From NCBI RefSeq assembly GCF_030848305.1, contig NZ_CP114598.1:1488001-1552000 (forward strand): a stretch of DNA of 64,000 nt, in the 5' to 3' direction. The translations under genes and the position numbers were made by a program. Under the pieces are notes generated by a model that saw only the letters and a list, made by a program, of their open reading frames with translations, was not told where the DNA came from and made no database searches. Position 1 is the first letter of the stretch; each line of letters begins with the position of its first letter. Shown here piece after piece: positions 44,329 through 53,253 of the stretch. Source of the DNA: Akkermansia muciniphila (lineage in GTDB: Bacteria; Verrucomicrobiota; Verrucomicrobiia; Verrucomicrobiales; Akkermansiaceae).

Positions 44329-46851
44329 ATGAGTTCAGCCAAGGAACCTGTGACGCGCCGTTTTGGAAATGGTTTGACGGTTTTGATCAAGGAGGACAAG
44401 TCTCATCCCGTAGTGTCCCTCCAGTACTGGGTTGGCACGGGGTCCATGAATGAGGGGCACTGGCAGGGGAGCGGACTTTCCCATTTGCTGGAGCATCTGG
44501 TGTTTAAGGGAACGGCGCATTTCTCCGGTCAGGAACTGGCCCGCAAGGTGCAGGAACGCGGCGGCCACTGGAATGCGTACACCAGCGTGAACCGCACCGT
44601 GTACTACATAGACGGCCCTGCGGAGTCCTGGCAGATTTTTCTGAATCTTCTGACGGAGCTTGTATTTTTCCCCACGTTCCCGGAAGACGAGATGGAGCGG
44701 GAGAAGGAGGTGGTGCGCCGGGAGATGGCCATGTATGCGGATGATCCCGATTCCGTGGCCTACCAGCTTCTGATGCAGACGCTGTATCTCAAGCATCCCC
44801 GCCGCTGGCCCGTGTTGGGTGAGCGCGCCGCCTTTGACTGCCTGACGCGGCAGGACGTGCTGGATTACCATGCCAGCCGTTATGTTCCGAATAACGTGGT
44901 TCTTTCCATCGCGGGAGATGTGGATGCCGTGGAGATTCTTTCCCATCTGGAATTGCTGGTGGAAGACCTGAAATCCCGTCCCCTGAACCGGGAACCCATT
45001 CCCCATGAACCTCACCAGTTCGGTTCCCGCAGGGTTCGGAAGGAGTTTGCCGTGCCTTATTCCAAGCTGCACCTTGCCTGGCGCCTGCCCTGTTCCGCCC
45101 ATCCGGATACGCCGGCCCTTTCCGCGCTGTCCAGCATTCTGGGCGGCGGACGTTCCGCGCGTTTTTATGAAAAGTTCCATGACCGCCTGGGGCTGGTGTA
45201 CGGCATTGAGGTGCATTCCAACCAGTCTGAGACGGATGAGGGGGCGTTCACCATCAGCATTGACGTGGACCGCGCCCAGCGCGACAAAGTGCGGGACCTG
45301 GTGCTCCAGGAGCTTCGCAATCTGGCGGAAGAGGATTTTACGGAGGACTTGAAGAGAGTTTGCAAACAGACCCGTGTCAGCCGCCTGCGCCGCAGGAGTT
45401 CCGCTTCCGGGATGGCCTCGGAAATGGGGGCGGACTGGTTCGGCGCGCGCAATTTGAACCTGTCTTCCGAATGGCAGGAGGCTATTGAACGGGTGACAAC
45501 GGAAGATTTGCGCCGCGTTTGTTCCACCTGGCTGTCTTCCCCGAATGTGACGGAAGTCAGCCTGGACCCCCCGGGCAGCAATGCCGGGGATGAAGAAGGG
45601 GCCTCCGCCGCCGAGGAAACGGCCCTGAGCGAGCATGTTCTTGGCAACGGCATGAAGGTGGTGATCCGTGAAGACCATCGCCTGCCGCTGGCCTATGCCT
45701 GCATGGCGTTCAAAGCCGGATGCCGTGCGGAAAATGAGCATGACGCCGGAGTGACGGACTTGATGGCCGAATGCCTGCTGAAAGGAACCTCCACCCGTTC
45801 CGCCGCGGATATAGCCCGTTTTCTGGAAGACATCGGGGGGGCCGTCAACACATCCGCCGGTAATAATTCCCTGAGCGTGGGGTGTCAGATCCTGGCGGAA
45901 GACCTGGACGCCGGGCTGGAGCTGATGGCGGACGTAGTCATGAATCCGTCTTTCCCGGAAGACGCCTTTCTGAGGGAACAGGAGTCTTTTGTGGCGGATG
46001 CGGAGGAGGATATGGAAGACCCTCTTTCCGTGGCGTTCCGGCAGGAGCGGAAGGTGGCTTACGGGCATGTCTCCTATGGGAATTCCCCTTCCGGCACGCC
46101 GGAAAGCCTGTCTTCACTGACGGTTCAGGACATCAAAAGGCAATATGAACGCATTATCTGCGCCTCCAATGCCGTGATTTGCATTTCCGGAGATGTCAGG
46201 AAGGAAGAGGTTCTGCCTCTTCTGGAAAAACATCTGGGAGGCATGAGGGCGGGAACGCCTCCGGCCCTGACTCCCACGCCCGCGCTGCGGGCCGGCCGGG
46301 AAGTGGCCGTTCTGGACAAACAGCAGGCCGTGCTGGTAGTGGGGGTGCCGGGCGTGGACGTGGCTTCCCCGGAGATGGCCCAGGCTCTGCTGTTCCAGTC
46401 CTGGTGCAGTGATATGGCCGGTCCCGTTTTCACCAATATCCGGGAGGAAGCCGGACTGGCCTATTATGCCAGTTCTTCCCTGTTCATCGGCATGGATGCC
46501 GGAGGCATCTGCTTCTATCTGGGGACCTCCCCGGAACAATTGGAGGAAGCCGGGCGGAGGCTGGAAGAAACCCTGGAGATGATTTATGAACAGGGCATGA
46601 CGGAGGAGGAGCTGGAACGCACCAGGGCGGCCGCCCTGTCTTCCCGTCTGCTAGCCATGCAGTCCAATGGAACGTTGTGCCAGATGCTGGCGCTGGATAT
46701 CCTGTTCGGTCTGCCTCTGGAAGCGTTTGAACAGCAGACGAACGCTATCAGGAAGATGGATCTGGACCGGATGAACGCCTTTATCAGGAAGGCGCTGGAT
46801 CCCGCCCAGCCGCGTTCCTGGTCCGTCGTGCGCCCGCCTGCCGGGGAATAA
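44329..46851 (+). CDS. M16 family zinc peptidase, tandem domains
   Basis: An 840-residue protein made of two M16 halves. The first half has the inverted zinc motif H52-L-L-E55-H56 (SHLLEHLVFKG) with the distal Glu in the EREKEVVRREM segment, so it is the catalytic half. The second half (from about residue 430, LGNGMKVVIREDHRLPLAY) has VTDLMAECLLKGT in the equivalent place and lacks HxxEH; it serves as the structural partner, as in pitrilysin-like and processing-peptidase pairs. No signal peptide is evident, so it is probably cytoplasmic. Start 44329 follows GGTAGGGAAC, a fair ribosome-binding site. It stands alone, opposite the Cys-rich gene. Confidence 0.88.
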   Translation: MSSAKEPVTRRFGNGLTVLIKEDKSHPVVSLQYWVGTGSMNEGHWQGSGLSHLLEHLVFKGTAHFSGQELARKVQERGGHWNAYTSVNRTVYYIDGPAESWQIFLNLLTELVFFPTFPEDEMEREKEVVRREMAMYADDPDSVAYQLLMQTLYLKHPRRWPVLGERAAFDCLTRQDVLDYHASRYVPNNVVLSIAGDVDAVEILSHLELLVEDLKSRPLNREPIPHEPHQFGSRRVRKEFAVPYSKLHLAWRLPCSAHPDTPALSALSSILGGGRSARFYEKFHDRLGLVYGIEVHSNQSETDEGAFTISIDVDRAQRDKVRDLVLQELRNLAEEDFTEDLKRVCKQTRVSRLRRRSSASGMASEMGADWFGARNLNLSSEWQEAIERVTTEDLRRVCSTWLSSPNVTEVSLDPPGSNAGDEEGASAAEETALSEHVLGNGMKVVIREDHRLPLAYACMAFKAGCRAENEHDAGVTDLMAECLLKGTSTRSAADIARFLEDIGGAVNTSAGNNSLSVGCQILAEDLDAGLELMADVVMNPSFPEDAFLREQESFVADAEEDMEDPLSVAFRQERKVAYGHVSYGNSPSGTPESLSSLTVQDIKRQYERIICASNAVICISGDVRKEEVLPLLEKHLGGMRAGTPPALTPTPALRAGREVAVLDKQQAVLVVGVPGVDVASPEMAQALLFQSWCSDMAGPVFTNIREEAGLAYYASSSLFIGMDAGGICFYLGTSPEQLEEAGRRLEETLEMIYEQGMTEEELERTRAAALSSRLLAMQSNGTLCQMLALDILFGLPLEAFEQQTNAIRKMDLDRMNAFIRKALDPAQPRSWSVVRPPAGE

Positions 46852-46942
46852 TTTCCCGGAGAATCGTTCCCGTTTTCATGGGAGGCGATGCATGGCGGGG
46901 CTGAATGATTTATCCTGTCCGGTTTTATGGGCGCTGTTTGGG

Positions 46943-46966
46943 AAGGAGGGAATGCTTTCCCTCCTT
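46943..46966 (+). terminator. hairpin after the M16 peptidase gene
   Basis: AAGGAGGGAA (46943-46952) pairs with TTCCCTCCTT (46957-46966) around a 4-base loop, about 90 bases after the stop codon. No T run follows. Confidence 0.4.
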
Positions 46967-47083
46967 GCCCGATCGCCTGTTTTCCGGCTTTTTCCAAATG
47001 CCCGGCAGAAAAAGGTTTTGTGATGGAAGGATCACGGGAAAGAATATATACGGATGAGCGTGAATTAGAGAGAACGCCGGGAT

Positions 47084-47992
47084 GTGAAAAATAGACAAAA
47101 TATAGAATTCCAGGTGGGAAGCAGAGAAGAAGCTCTTCCGGGCTTTTCACCCGATTTCCCATACATAGCTTCACGGGCGGAACTTGACAAGTATCCGGGG
47201 CAGTCTGTTCCCTGGCATTGGCATCAGGCGGTGGAGTTATTTTTTATAGAGAGCGGTTCTCTTGAATATTATACCCCAAAGGGAACAGCTTGTTTCCCGT
47301 CAGGATCCGGCGGCATGGTGAATTCCAATGTATTGCATCGGACAAAGACAGCAGTGCATACGGGAAAAAACGTCCAGTTGCTTCATATTTTTGATGTATC
47401 CCTGCTTGATGGAGGGAAGGGGAGCCGGATAGGACAAAAATATATTTCTCCAGTTGTTTCAGATCCGGAGGTGGAATTGATCTCTTTCTCCCCTGCAAAT
47501 CCCCGGGATGAAAAAATTCTGGAACTGATACGGGATTCTTTTCAACTTTCAGATCGTGAATTTGGGTATGAAATGAAGTTGAGGAATGCCCTGTCGGAAA
47601 TCTGGATGAGGATATTTAACCAATTCCCTTTTTCCGCTCAAAGAAAAGAATGCAATAAAAGGGATGATAAAATAAAGCAGATGATGGCCTATGTCCATGA
47701 ACATTATTCCGGGAAAATTGCTGTTCAGGAACTCGCGGCGGCGGCTTTTTTAAGTGAAAGGGAATGCTTCAGAACATTTCGCGATTGCCTGCATATGACG
47801 CCGGTGGAATATATCAGAAGCTATCGTTTGCAAATAGCTTGCCGGATGCTGGCTGACGTCAGGATTCCCATTACGGACGTAGGTTATTCCTGCGGATTGG
47901 GCAGCAGCAGTTATTTTGGAAAGATTTTCCGGGAATATTTTTATTGCACCCCAACCGAATACCGGAGAAAATGGCGGAATCGTGATATTTAA
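47084..47992 (+). CDS. AraC family transcriptional regulator
   Basis: A 302-residue regulator. The N-terminal half is a cupin-type ligand-binding domain (SVPWHWHQAVELFFIESGSLEYYT). The C-terminal 100 residues hold two helix-turn-helix motifs: VQELAAAAFLSERECFRTFRD and the family signature ITDVGYSCGLGSSSYFGKIFREYF. It starts at GTG 47084. Such AraC/cupin proteins often sense sugars or aromatic ligands. DNA is clearly richer in A+T than the flanks. The HD-domain gene follows after 41 bases on the same strand. Confidence 0.88.
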   Translation: MKNRQNIEFQVGSREEALPGFSPDFPYIASRAELDKYPGQSVPWHWHQAVELFFIESGSLEYYTPKGTACFPSGSGGMVNSNVLHRTKTAVHTGKNVQLLHIFDVSLLDGGKGSRIGQKYISPVVSDPEVELISFSPANPRDEKILELIRDSFQLSDREFGYEMKLRNALSEIWMRIFNQFPFSAQRKECNKRDDKIKQMMAYVHEHYSGKIAVQELAAAAFLSERECFRTFRDCLHMTPVEYIRSYRLQIACRMLADVRIPITDVGYSCGLGSSSYFGKIFREYFYCTPTEYRRKWRNRDI

Positions 47993-48033
47993 TGGCAGGT
48001 AAATGATATTTATTTCCGTGGGAATGCGCTATA

Positions 48034-48672
48034 GTGATAGCCATGACTGAGATGGATCCGGACAGAAAAACCGCGGAACGGGCAATCAGGGAAGCATATG
48101 AATCCAACCCGGGAGGCTGGGCGGAACATTCCCGCCATGTAGCGCAGGCCTGTGAAAATATAGCATCACATTGTAAAGGGTTGTCCGGCGAAAAGGCTTA
48201 TGTTCTGGGGTTGTTGCATGATATTGGACGGCATGCCGGAGTAAGTTCCGAAAAGCATTTAATAGACGGGTACCGCTATTGTTCGGCAAGAGGCTGGAAC
48301 AAGGCTGCGCAGATTTGCATTTCTCATGCGTTTATGATACAGGATATTAATACTTCTATCGGCACGTTTGACGTGAGTGAAGAAGATTACCTGTTCATGA
48401 AAAATTTTGTAGAGAACGCAGTCTATGACGACTATGACCGTCTGGTCCAGTTATGTGATGCTTTGGCCTTGCCTACAGGCTTCTGCCTTTTGGAAAAACG
48501 TTTTGTAGATGTGACAATCCGTTATGGAGTGCATCCGTTTACGGTGGACCGGTGGAAAAAAATTCTTCAGCTCAAGGCGTTCTTTGAAAAGAAAACAGAC
48601 TGTTCCATTTATGATCTGTTGCCGGGAGCCGTTGAAAACAGTTTTCGTCAGGAGGAAAGCCATGCGTTATGA
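48034..48672 (+). CDS. HD-domain hydrolase
   Basis: A 212-residue protein with an HD phosphohydrolase fold: the metal-binding HD doublet is in LGLLHDIGRH, preceded by EHSRHVAQAC (first His) and followed by the Asp in LVQLCDALALP. HD proteins of this size act on nucleotides or second messengers, but the substrate is not known. ATG 48034 or the ATG at 48043 could be the start. The end overlaps the acetyltransferase start by 11 bases. Codon use is A+T-rich like the AraC gene before it. Confidence 0.78.
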   Translation: MIAMTEMDPDRKTAERAIREAYESNPGGWAEHSRHVAQACENIASHCKGLSGEKAYVLGLLHDIGRHAGVSSEKHLIDGYRYCSARGWNKAAQICISHAFMIQDINTSIGTFDVSEEDYLFMKNFVENAVYDDYDRLVQLCDALALPTGFCLLEKRFVDVTIRYGVHPFTVDRWKKILQLKAFFEKKTDCSIYDLLPGAVENSFRQEESHAL

Positions 48673-49231
48673 AGCAAAAGATTTTTTGGAAACGGCAAGT
48701 CCTGATGCGTTAAGGAAAATTGCCCGGGCGAGGGAATTGACAAGGGAATATTATTTTTCCGCGTATGGCGATACGCGGAGAAGACGTGAAATTCTTCAGG
48801 AATTGCTGGGAGGGATTGGGGATAACGTGACGATAGATACTCCCTTTCATTGCGACTACGGGAAGAACATCTTTTTAGGGAGCAACGTGATCATCGGCAT
48901 GAACTGCACGTTGGTGGATAATGCGCCCATTCACATTGGCAGCCAGGTGTTGATTGCGTCCAATGTTCAGATTTATACGGCTTCGCATCCGGTCTTGCCT
49001 CAGGAACGCCTTGTGACGAAATGGGAAGAAGGTAAGGGAACGTTTTTCCGAACTTATGCACTGCCGGTAGAAATTGAGGATCAGGTATGGATTGGAGGCG
49101 GCAGCGTTCTGCTGCCGGGCGTGACGATAGGAAAAGGCTCCGTTATTGGAGCGGGAAGCGTCGTTACTCATTCCATACCGGCCGGCTGTGTTGCTGTTGG
49201 GAATCCATGCAGGGTGATCAGGCGTTTTTGA
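48662..49231 (+). CDS. sugar O-acetyltransferase, hexapeptide-repeat family (Maa/LacA-like)
   Basis: A 189-residue left-handed beta-helix acetyltransferase. The N-terminal helical segment (ARELTREYYFSAY and RRRREILQELLG) is typical of maltose/galactoside acetyltransferases, followed by hexapeptide turns (NIFLGSNVIIGMNCTLVDNAPIHIG) and the acetyl-CoA end (VWIGGGSVLLPGVTIGKGSVIGAGSVV). The catalytic His of the TASHP motif is present. The start at 48662, overlapping the HD gene by 11 bases, gives a normal family length. It is the last of the A+T-rich trio with AraC and HD genes. Confidence 0.9.
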   Translation: MRYEAKDFLETASPDALRKIARARELTREYYFSAYGDTRRRREILQELLGGIGDNVTIDTPFHCDYGKNIFLGSNVIIGMNCTLVDNAPIHIGSQVLIASNVQIYTASHPVLPQERLVTKWEEGKGTFFRTYALPVEIEDQVWIGGGSVLLPGVTIGKGSVIGAGSVVTHSIPAGCVAVGNPCRVIRRF

Positions 49232-49245
49232 CATCAACGGATGAA

Positions 49246-49270
49246 GGCCGCCGCAGGAGACGGCGTTTTT
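49246..49270 (+). terminator. weak terminator after the acetyltransferase gene
   Basis: A short GCCG...CGGC stem followed by TTTTT about 20 bases after the stop codon. The stem is short, so confidence is low. The remaining DNA to 49577 holds the minus-strand terminator described separately and no gene. Confidence 0.35.
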
Positions 49271-49385
49271 CGTTCCTTAAGAATTGGAGAGTTTGCCCAG
49301 TGAGGCTTTTCAGCATCAGGGCAAGTTCCGCCTGCTCCGGTTACGGATGTTTTTCCAGAGGCGGGGAGGGGCGCAGGGACTCAAT

Positions 49386-49413
49386 AAAAAACGCAGGCGG
49401 CGATGCGCCTGCG
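49386..49413 (-). terminator. intrinsic terminator of the pyrH-frr-bactofilin unit
   Basis: CGCAGGCG (49392-49399) and CGCCTGCG (49406-49413) form an 8-base stem; on the minus strand it is followed by TTTTTTATTG. It is 165 bases after the bactofilin stop. Between the two I see no gene. Confidence 0.75.
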
Positions 49414-49577
49414 CGGTATCCGGCGATAGTTCTGACAGAAGGAAGGAGCGGTTTTTTTGCCGGAGGGGCTTTGTGCCAAACGGCATTCTTCCGCCTCCTG
49501 CCCCCCCGGCGCGCTTTCGTGCTTTTGGAGAAGCGGCCGTATCAAGGCACGCCAGGGAAGAACAGGACGGCTGTTTT

Positions 49578-49898
49578 TTAGCCGATTTCCGTGCGGCCCA
49601 GCAGGTGGGCGCCTTCCTCCATGGCGAGGCTGCGCGTTTTCATGTCTCCGACGACGCGGGCCTGCTGCTTGAGTTCGCAGCGGTCAGAGGTGACCTTGCC
49701 TTCCACGTTGCCATAGATGCGGACGTCTCCGGCAGTGATGTCACCCTTGATTTGGGCGGTTTCCCCGATGGTGACTTTTCCCTTGTCGGAGATGATTTCG
49801 CCTTCGATTTTGCCGTCGATGTGCATGTCATTCTGGAAACGGATGGTTCCCTTGATTTCGATGCCGGAGGCGAGGAAGTTGGTTACGTTGTCTGTCAT
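49578..49898 (-). CDS. bactofilin (polymer-forming cytoskeletal protein)
   Basis: A 106-residue bactofilin. These proteins form filaments by stacking right-handed beta-helices and shape cells or recruit wall enzymes. The DUF583 core is visible as ASGIEIKGTIRFQNDMHIDGKIEGEI, then regular six-residue turns (GKVTIGETAQIKGDITAGDVRIYGNVEGKV). The N-terminal tail is short and there is no membrane segment. ATG 49898 is chosen over TTG 49907. It follows frr by 34 bases in the run pyrH-frr-bactofilin. Confidence 0.88.
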   Translation of the reverse strand: MTDNVTNFLASGIEIKGTIRFQNDMHIDGKIEGEIISDKGKVTIGETAQIKGDITAGDVRIYGNVEGKVTSDRCELKQQARVVGDMKTRSLAMEEGAHLLGRTEIG

Positions 49899-49932
49899 TG
49901 TCGTCAAATGGTTGGGGATGGGTGTTTCCGGT

Positions 49933-50499
49933 TTAGATGGTCATGATATCCTTTTCCTTGACGGCCACCAGCTCGTCAATCTCCTTCACGTATTTGTCCG
50001 TCAGCTTCTGGATTTGCGTTTCCAGGTCGCGCTGGCCGTCTTCCGTGACGATGTTTTCCGCCTTGAGCTTTTTGGCGGAATCCATGGCGGCCTTCCGGGC
50101 GCCGCGCACGCGTACGCGGGCTTCTTCCGCCTGGGATTTGACAAGCTTCACAAGGTCTTTGCGGCGTTCTTCCGTGAGGGCGGGAATGGGCAGGCGGATG
50201 GAGCGGCCTTCCACCAGGGGATTGAGGTTCAGCTTGCTTTCATTGATGGCGCGGCCAATGTCGTGAACGGTGCTCGGGTCAAAGGGCTGGATGAGAATGA
50301 GGCGGGGTTCCGGCGTGCTGATGACGGCCAGGCCCTTCAGCTTCATGACGGAGCCGTAGCTGGAGACATGCACGTCCAGGTTTTCCACGAGGCCGGGGGA
50401 GGCTTTGCCCGTGCGTACGCCGGAGAATTCCTGTTTGGCGAAGTCCACGGCCTTGAGCATGGATTCCTCCGTTTCCAATAATAATGTTTCTGCGTCCAT
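49933..50499 (-). CDS. frr: ribosome recycling factor
   Basis: Splits post-termination ribosomes together with EF-G. At 188 residues it is the normal length. Family motifs: the N-terminal FAKQEFSGVRTGKASPGLVENLDV, the central LILIQPFDPSTVHDIGRAINES and IRLPIPALTEERRKDLVKLVK. It is encoded downstream of pyrH, as in many bacteria, with a 50-base gap. Confidence 0.96.
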   Translation of the reverse strand: MDAETLLLETEESMLKAVDFAKQEFSGVRTGKASPGLVENLDVHVSSYGSVMKLKGLAVISTPEPRLILIQPFDPSTVHDIGRAINESKLNLNPLVEGRSIRLPIPALTEERRKDLVKLVKSQAEEARVRVRGARKAAMDSAKKLKAENIVTEDGQRDLETQIQKLTDKYVKEIDELVAVKEKDIMTI

Positions 50500-50549
50500 G
50501 GTGATGGTAGGTGCTAAGTGTTTTTAGTGGGTTGAGAGGGAATGGGGGC

Positions 50550-51275
50550 TCAGCTGATGATGGTGCCGATCGGTTCCCCGAGAAGGGCGCGCGTGATGTT
50601 GCCCGGCGTGTGCATGTCGAATACGATGATGGGTTTTTTGTTGTCCATGCACAGGGTGAAGGCCGTGGAGTCCATCACTTTGAGCTGGCGTTCCAGGCAT
50701 TCCTGATACGAGATGGTGTCAAATCGCTTGGCTCCGGAGACTTTTTTGGGGTCCGCATCATACACTCCGTCCACGGAGGTGGCCTTCATGACCACTTCCG
50801 CATTGATTTCGCTGGCGCGCAGGGCGGCCGTGGTGTCCGTGGAAAAGAACGGGTTGCCTGTGCCGGCGGCGAAGATGACGATTTTATTGTTGTCCAGATA
50901 CGAGCGGGCCCTCAGGCGGATGAAGGATTCCGCGACGTTTTTCATTTCAATGGCGGACTGCACCACGCAGGGGACTCCCGCCCGTTCCAGCGCGCTTTGA
51001 AGGGCCAGGGCGTTCATCACGGTGGCGAGCATGCCCACGTAATCCGCCGTGGCGCGGTCCATGCCGCGCACGCTGGCTTTCGCCCCGCGCCAGAAATTGC
51101 CGCCGCCCACGACCAGGCCTATTTGGATGCCGGAGCGGTGCGCCTGGGCGATTTCTTCAGCAATGCGGGCGACGATTTCCGGGGAAATGTTGTCCATGCT
51201 GCCGGGGCTGCGCAAGGCTTCCCCGCTGAGTTTCAGGAGGATTCTTCGATAGGCGGGTGCAGATGTATCAGACAT
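50550..51275 (-). CDS. pyrH: UMP kinase
   Basis: Phosphorylates UMP to UDP, the entry to UTP and CTP. The 241-residue amino-acid-kinase-fold protein has [60 protein letters not shown] and VDGVYDADP, all typical for bacterial hexameric PyrH. It lies downstream of mscS by 66 bases and upstream of frr by 50 bases. Confidence 0.96.
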   Translation of the reverse strand: MSDTSAPAYRRILLKLSGEALRSPGSMDNISPEIVARIAEEIAQAHRSGIQIGLVVGGGNFWRGAKASVRGMDRATADYVGMLATVMNALALQSALERAGVPCVVQSAIEMKNVAESFIRLRARSYLDNNKIVIFAAGTGNPFFSTDTTAALRASEINAEVVMKATSVDGVYDADPKKVSGAKRFDTISYQECLERQLKVMDSTAFTLCMDNKKPIIVFDMHTPGNITRALLGEPIGTIIS

Positions 51276-51341
51276 AGATGCGGATTTTACGCAGACAAGA
51301 TTGAAATTTCACGGGGCAAAAAGAAAGCAAAAAGAGCTTCC

Positions 51342-52244
51342 TTATTGATTTTTCTCCGGAGGTCCGGAAATTTCCACCTTGATGGGGCTTCTGCTCTCCA
51401 GGCTGCAGGTAGGGAAGGGGAAGGAAATGCCTTCTTCCTCAAAGCGGCGCTTGATGTCATGGGCAAGCGTTTTCTTGCAGTCCAGGAAATTTTCTTTCTG
51501 GCACCAGGCGCCTACGGTAAAGCCCAGGGAAGAGTCCTGGAACCCTGAAAACGAGATGAGGGGCGCGGGGTCGTCCAGGCAGAATTTGTTTTGTTTGACT
51601 ATTTCCCGGAGAACGTTCACGACATGCTCAATGTCGCAGTTATAGTCCACGCCCAGACTCAGGTCGCACCGGCGCGTGGAAAAACGGGTGATATTGCTGA
51701 CCGGATTTTTGATGATTATTTCATTGGGAATGCGCACCATGGTATTGTTCGGCAGCCGGAGCTGGACGGACATCAGGTTGATGGAGTCCACGTTTCCGGT
51801 AATTCCATTCACTTCAATCATATCCCCCAGGTTAATCTGCTTTTCCCCTACCAGGAAGAGGCCGCTGATGATGTTGGACAGGGAGGTCTGGGAGGCGAAG
51901 CCTACGGCGACGCCGATGATGCTGGCCGCGCCCAGCAGGGTCAGGATATCGAACCCCATCAGGGCAAAGGCTTCCACGCCTATAATGATATAGCCGACGT
52001 TTTTGACGATTTTCACCGTCAGGCGGGAGGCCTGGGGCGACATTTTCAAAATAGTGATTTTTTTGAGCACCTGGCAGAGCAGTTTCAGGAGTATCCAGCT
52101 GATTACCAGCCATACCGCCACGTGCAGGATTTTGACTCCCGCGGACTGCACCATTTCCAGCTTGAGCCAGTCCGGCATGTTCAGGAAGTCCATGGTTTTT
52201 GTCCAGATGTCTTCTCTGGGGGATGCGTCTGCCATGATATTCAT
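51342..52244 (-). CDS. small-conductance mechanosensitive channel (MscS family)
   Basis: A 300-residue inner-membrane channel that releases solutes on hypo-osmotic shock. It has three hydrophobic segments (about residues 30-55, 75-95 and 100-125) then the MscS pore/beta domain: GAASIIGVAVGFASQTSLSNIISGLFL, GDMIEVNGITGNVDSINL and the IPNEIIIKNPVSNITR segment. The length is near that of E. coli MscS. It precedes pyrH on the same strand by 66 bases. Confidence 0.9.
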   Translation of the reverse strand: MNIMADASPREDIWTKTMDFLNMPDWLKLEMVQSAGVKILHVAVWLVISWILLKLLCQVLKKITILKMSPQASRLTVKIVKNVGYIIIGVEAFALMGFDILTLLGAASIIGVAVGFASQTSLSNIISGLFLVGEKQINLGDMIEVNGITGNVDSINLMSVQLRLPNNTMVRIPNEIIIKNPVSNITRFSTRRCDLSLGVDYNCDIEHVVNVLREIVKQNKFCLDDPAPLISFSGFQDSSLGFTVGAWCQKENFLDCKKTLAHDIKRRFEEEGISFPFPTCSLESRSPIKVEISGPPEKNQ

Positions 52245-52439
52245 ATGAAGGATGTAGCAAACGCTCCTGCCCGGCTCAAGGGGCGCGCGCGTATTCTGCC
52301 CGGTTTATGACAGTTCCTCCGGCAGTGGGAAAGGCGGGTTTTCCAGGCGCGGCGGCCGCAGAAATTCATCCCGCGGGAAGGGCGGCTGCCGCATGGCCGG
52401 ATATGGCGCCTGATTGGGAAAAAGGGAAAGGCGGGGATG

Positions 52440-52474
52440 AAAAAAGGCCGTTCCCCGGAGGGGGGAGCGGCCTT
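52440..52474 (-). terminator. terminator of the peroxiredoxin gene
   Basis: On the minus strand, GGCCGCTCCCC pairs with GGGGAACGGCC and is followed by TTTTTT. It begins about 20 bases after the peroxiredoxin stop codon. No gene is seen in the rest of 52245-52495. Confidence 0.85.
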
Positions 52475-52495
52475 GAAATATTGCCGGGGGCTGTT

Positions 52496-53119
52496 TTACT
52501 TGCTGAGGTAGGAGGCCACGCCTTCGTGGGACGGGGTCATGGCCGCGTCTCCCTTGTGCCAGCCAAGGGGGCAGACTTCCCCGTACAGTTCGAAGTGCTG
52601 GAGGGCGTCAACTACGCGGATGGCTTCATCAATGGAGCGTCCCAGCGGGAAGTCGTTGATGAGCTGGTGGCGGACGATGCCGTCCTTGTCAATCAGGAAG
52701 AGGCCGCGGTAGGCGATCAGTTCCCCGTTGACTTCCACATTGCCGTCTTCGTCAATTTCCTCATCGCCGGCCAGCACGCCGTAGTCGGCGGAAATGGTCT
52801 TGTTGATGTCGGAGACGATGGGGTAGGTCACGCCCTGGATGCCGCCCTGGCTGCGGGGGGTGTTGATCCAGGCCCAGTGGGAGAATTCGCTGTCCGTGGA
52901 GCAGCCGACGACGGCTACGTCACGCTTGTCGAATTCGCCCAGGGCTTCCTGGAAGCCGATCAGCTCGGTAGGGCACACGAAGGTGAAATCCTTCGGGTAG
53001 AAGAACAGGATTACGTATTTTTTGCCCTTGAACTGGTCAAGGCTGAAATCCGGTACGATGGTACCGTTTACAACTGCGTTTGCGCTGAAATGAGGTGCCG
53101 GTTTTCCTATGAGAAGCAT
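52496..53119 (-). CDS. typical 2-Cys peroxiredoxin (AhpC/Prx1 type)
   Basis: Reduces hydrogen peroxide and organic hydroperoxides. The 207-residue protein has the peroxidatic Cys in FYPKDFTFVCPTEL and the resolving Cys in GEVCPLGWHKGD near the C-terminus. The GGIQGVTYPIVSD segment is the GGLG-like loop, here GGIQG, and a C-terminal YLSK tail replaces the YF motif of peroxide-sensitive eukaryotic forms. The start at 53119 (MLLIGKPAPHF) fits the family; earlier codons would add 21 unrelated residues. It is divergent from the NSS transporter gene, sharing the 134-base gap. Confidence 0.93.
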   Translation of the reverse strand: MLLIGKPAPHFSANAVVNGTIVPDFSLDQFKGKKYVILFFYPKDFTFVCPTELIGFQEALGEFDKRDVAVVGCSTDSEFSHWAWINTPRSQGGIQGVTYPIVSDINKTISADYGVLAGDEEIDEDGNVEVNGELIAYRGLFLIDKDGIVRHQLINDFPLGRSIDEAIRVVDALQHFELYGEVCPLGWHKGDAAMTPSHEGVASYLSK

Positions 53120-53253
53120 GATTATTTTTTGGTTTGGTTCTAAAAGAATGATTCCAAAAAACGGACGAAAGTCAAGCGGCAATGATGCCTCATTCGTTCC
53201 AAACGAGCCTGTTTTCTCTTGAAAATGAAGCTTTTTTTGTCAGTATTCCCTCC

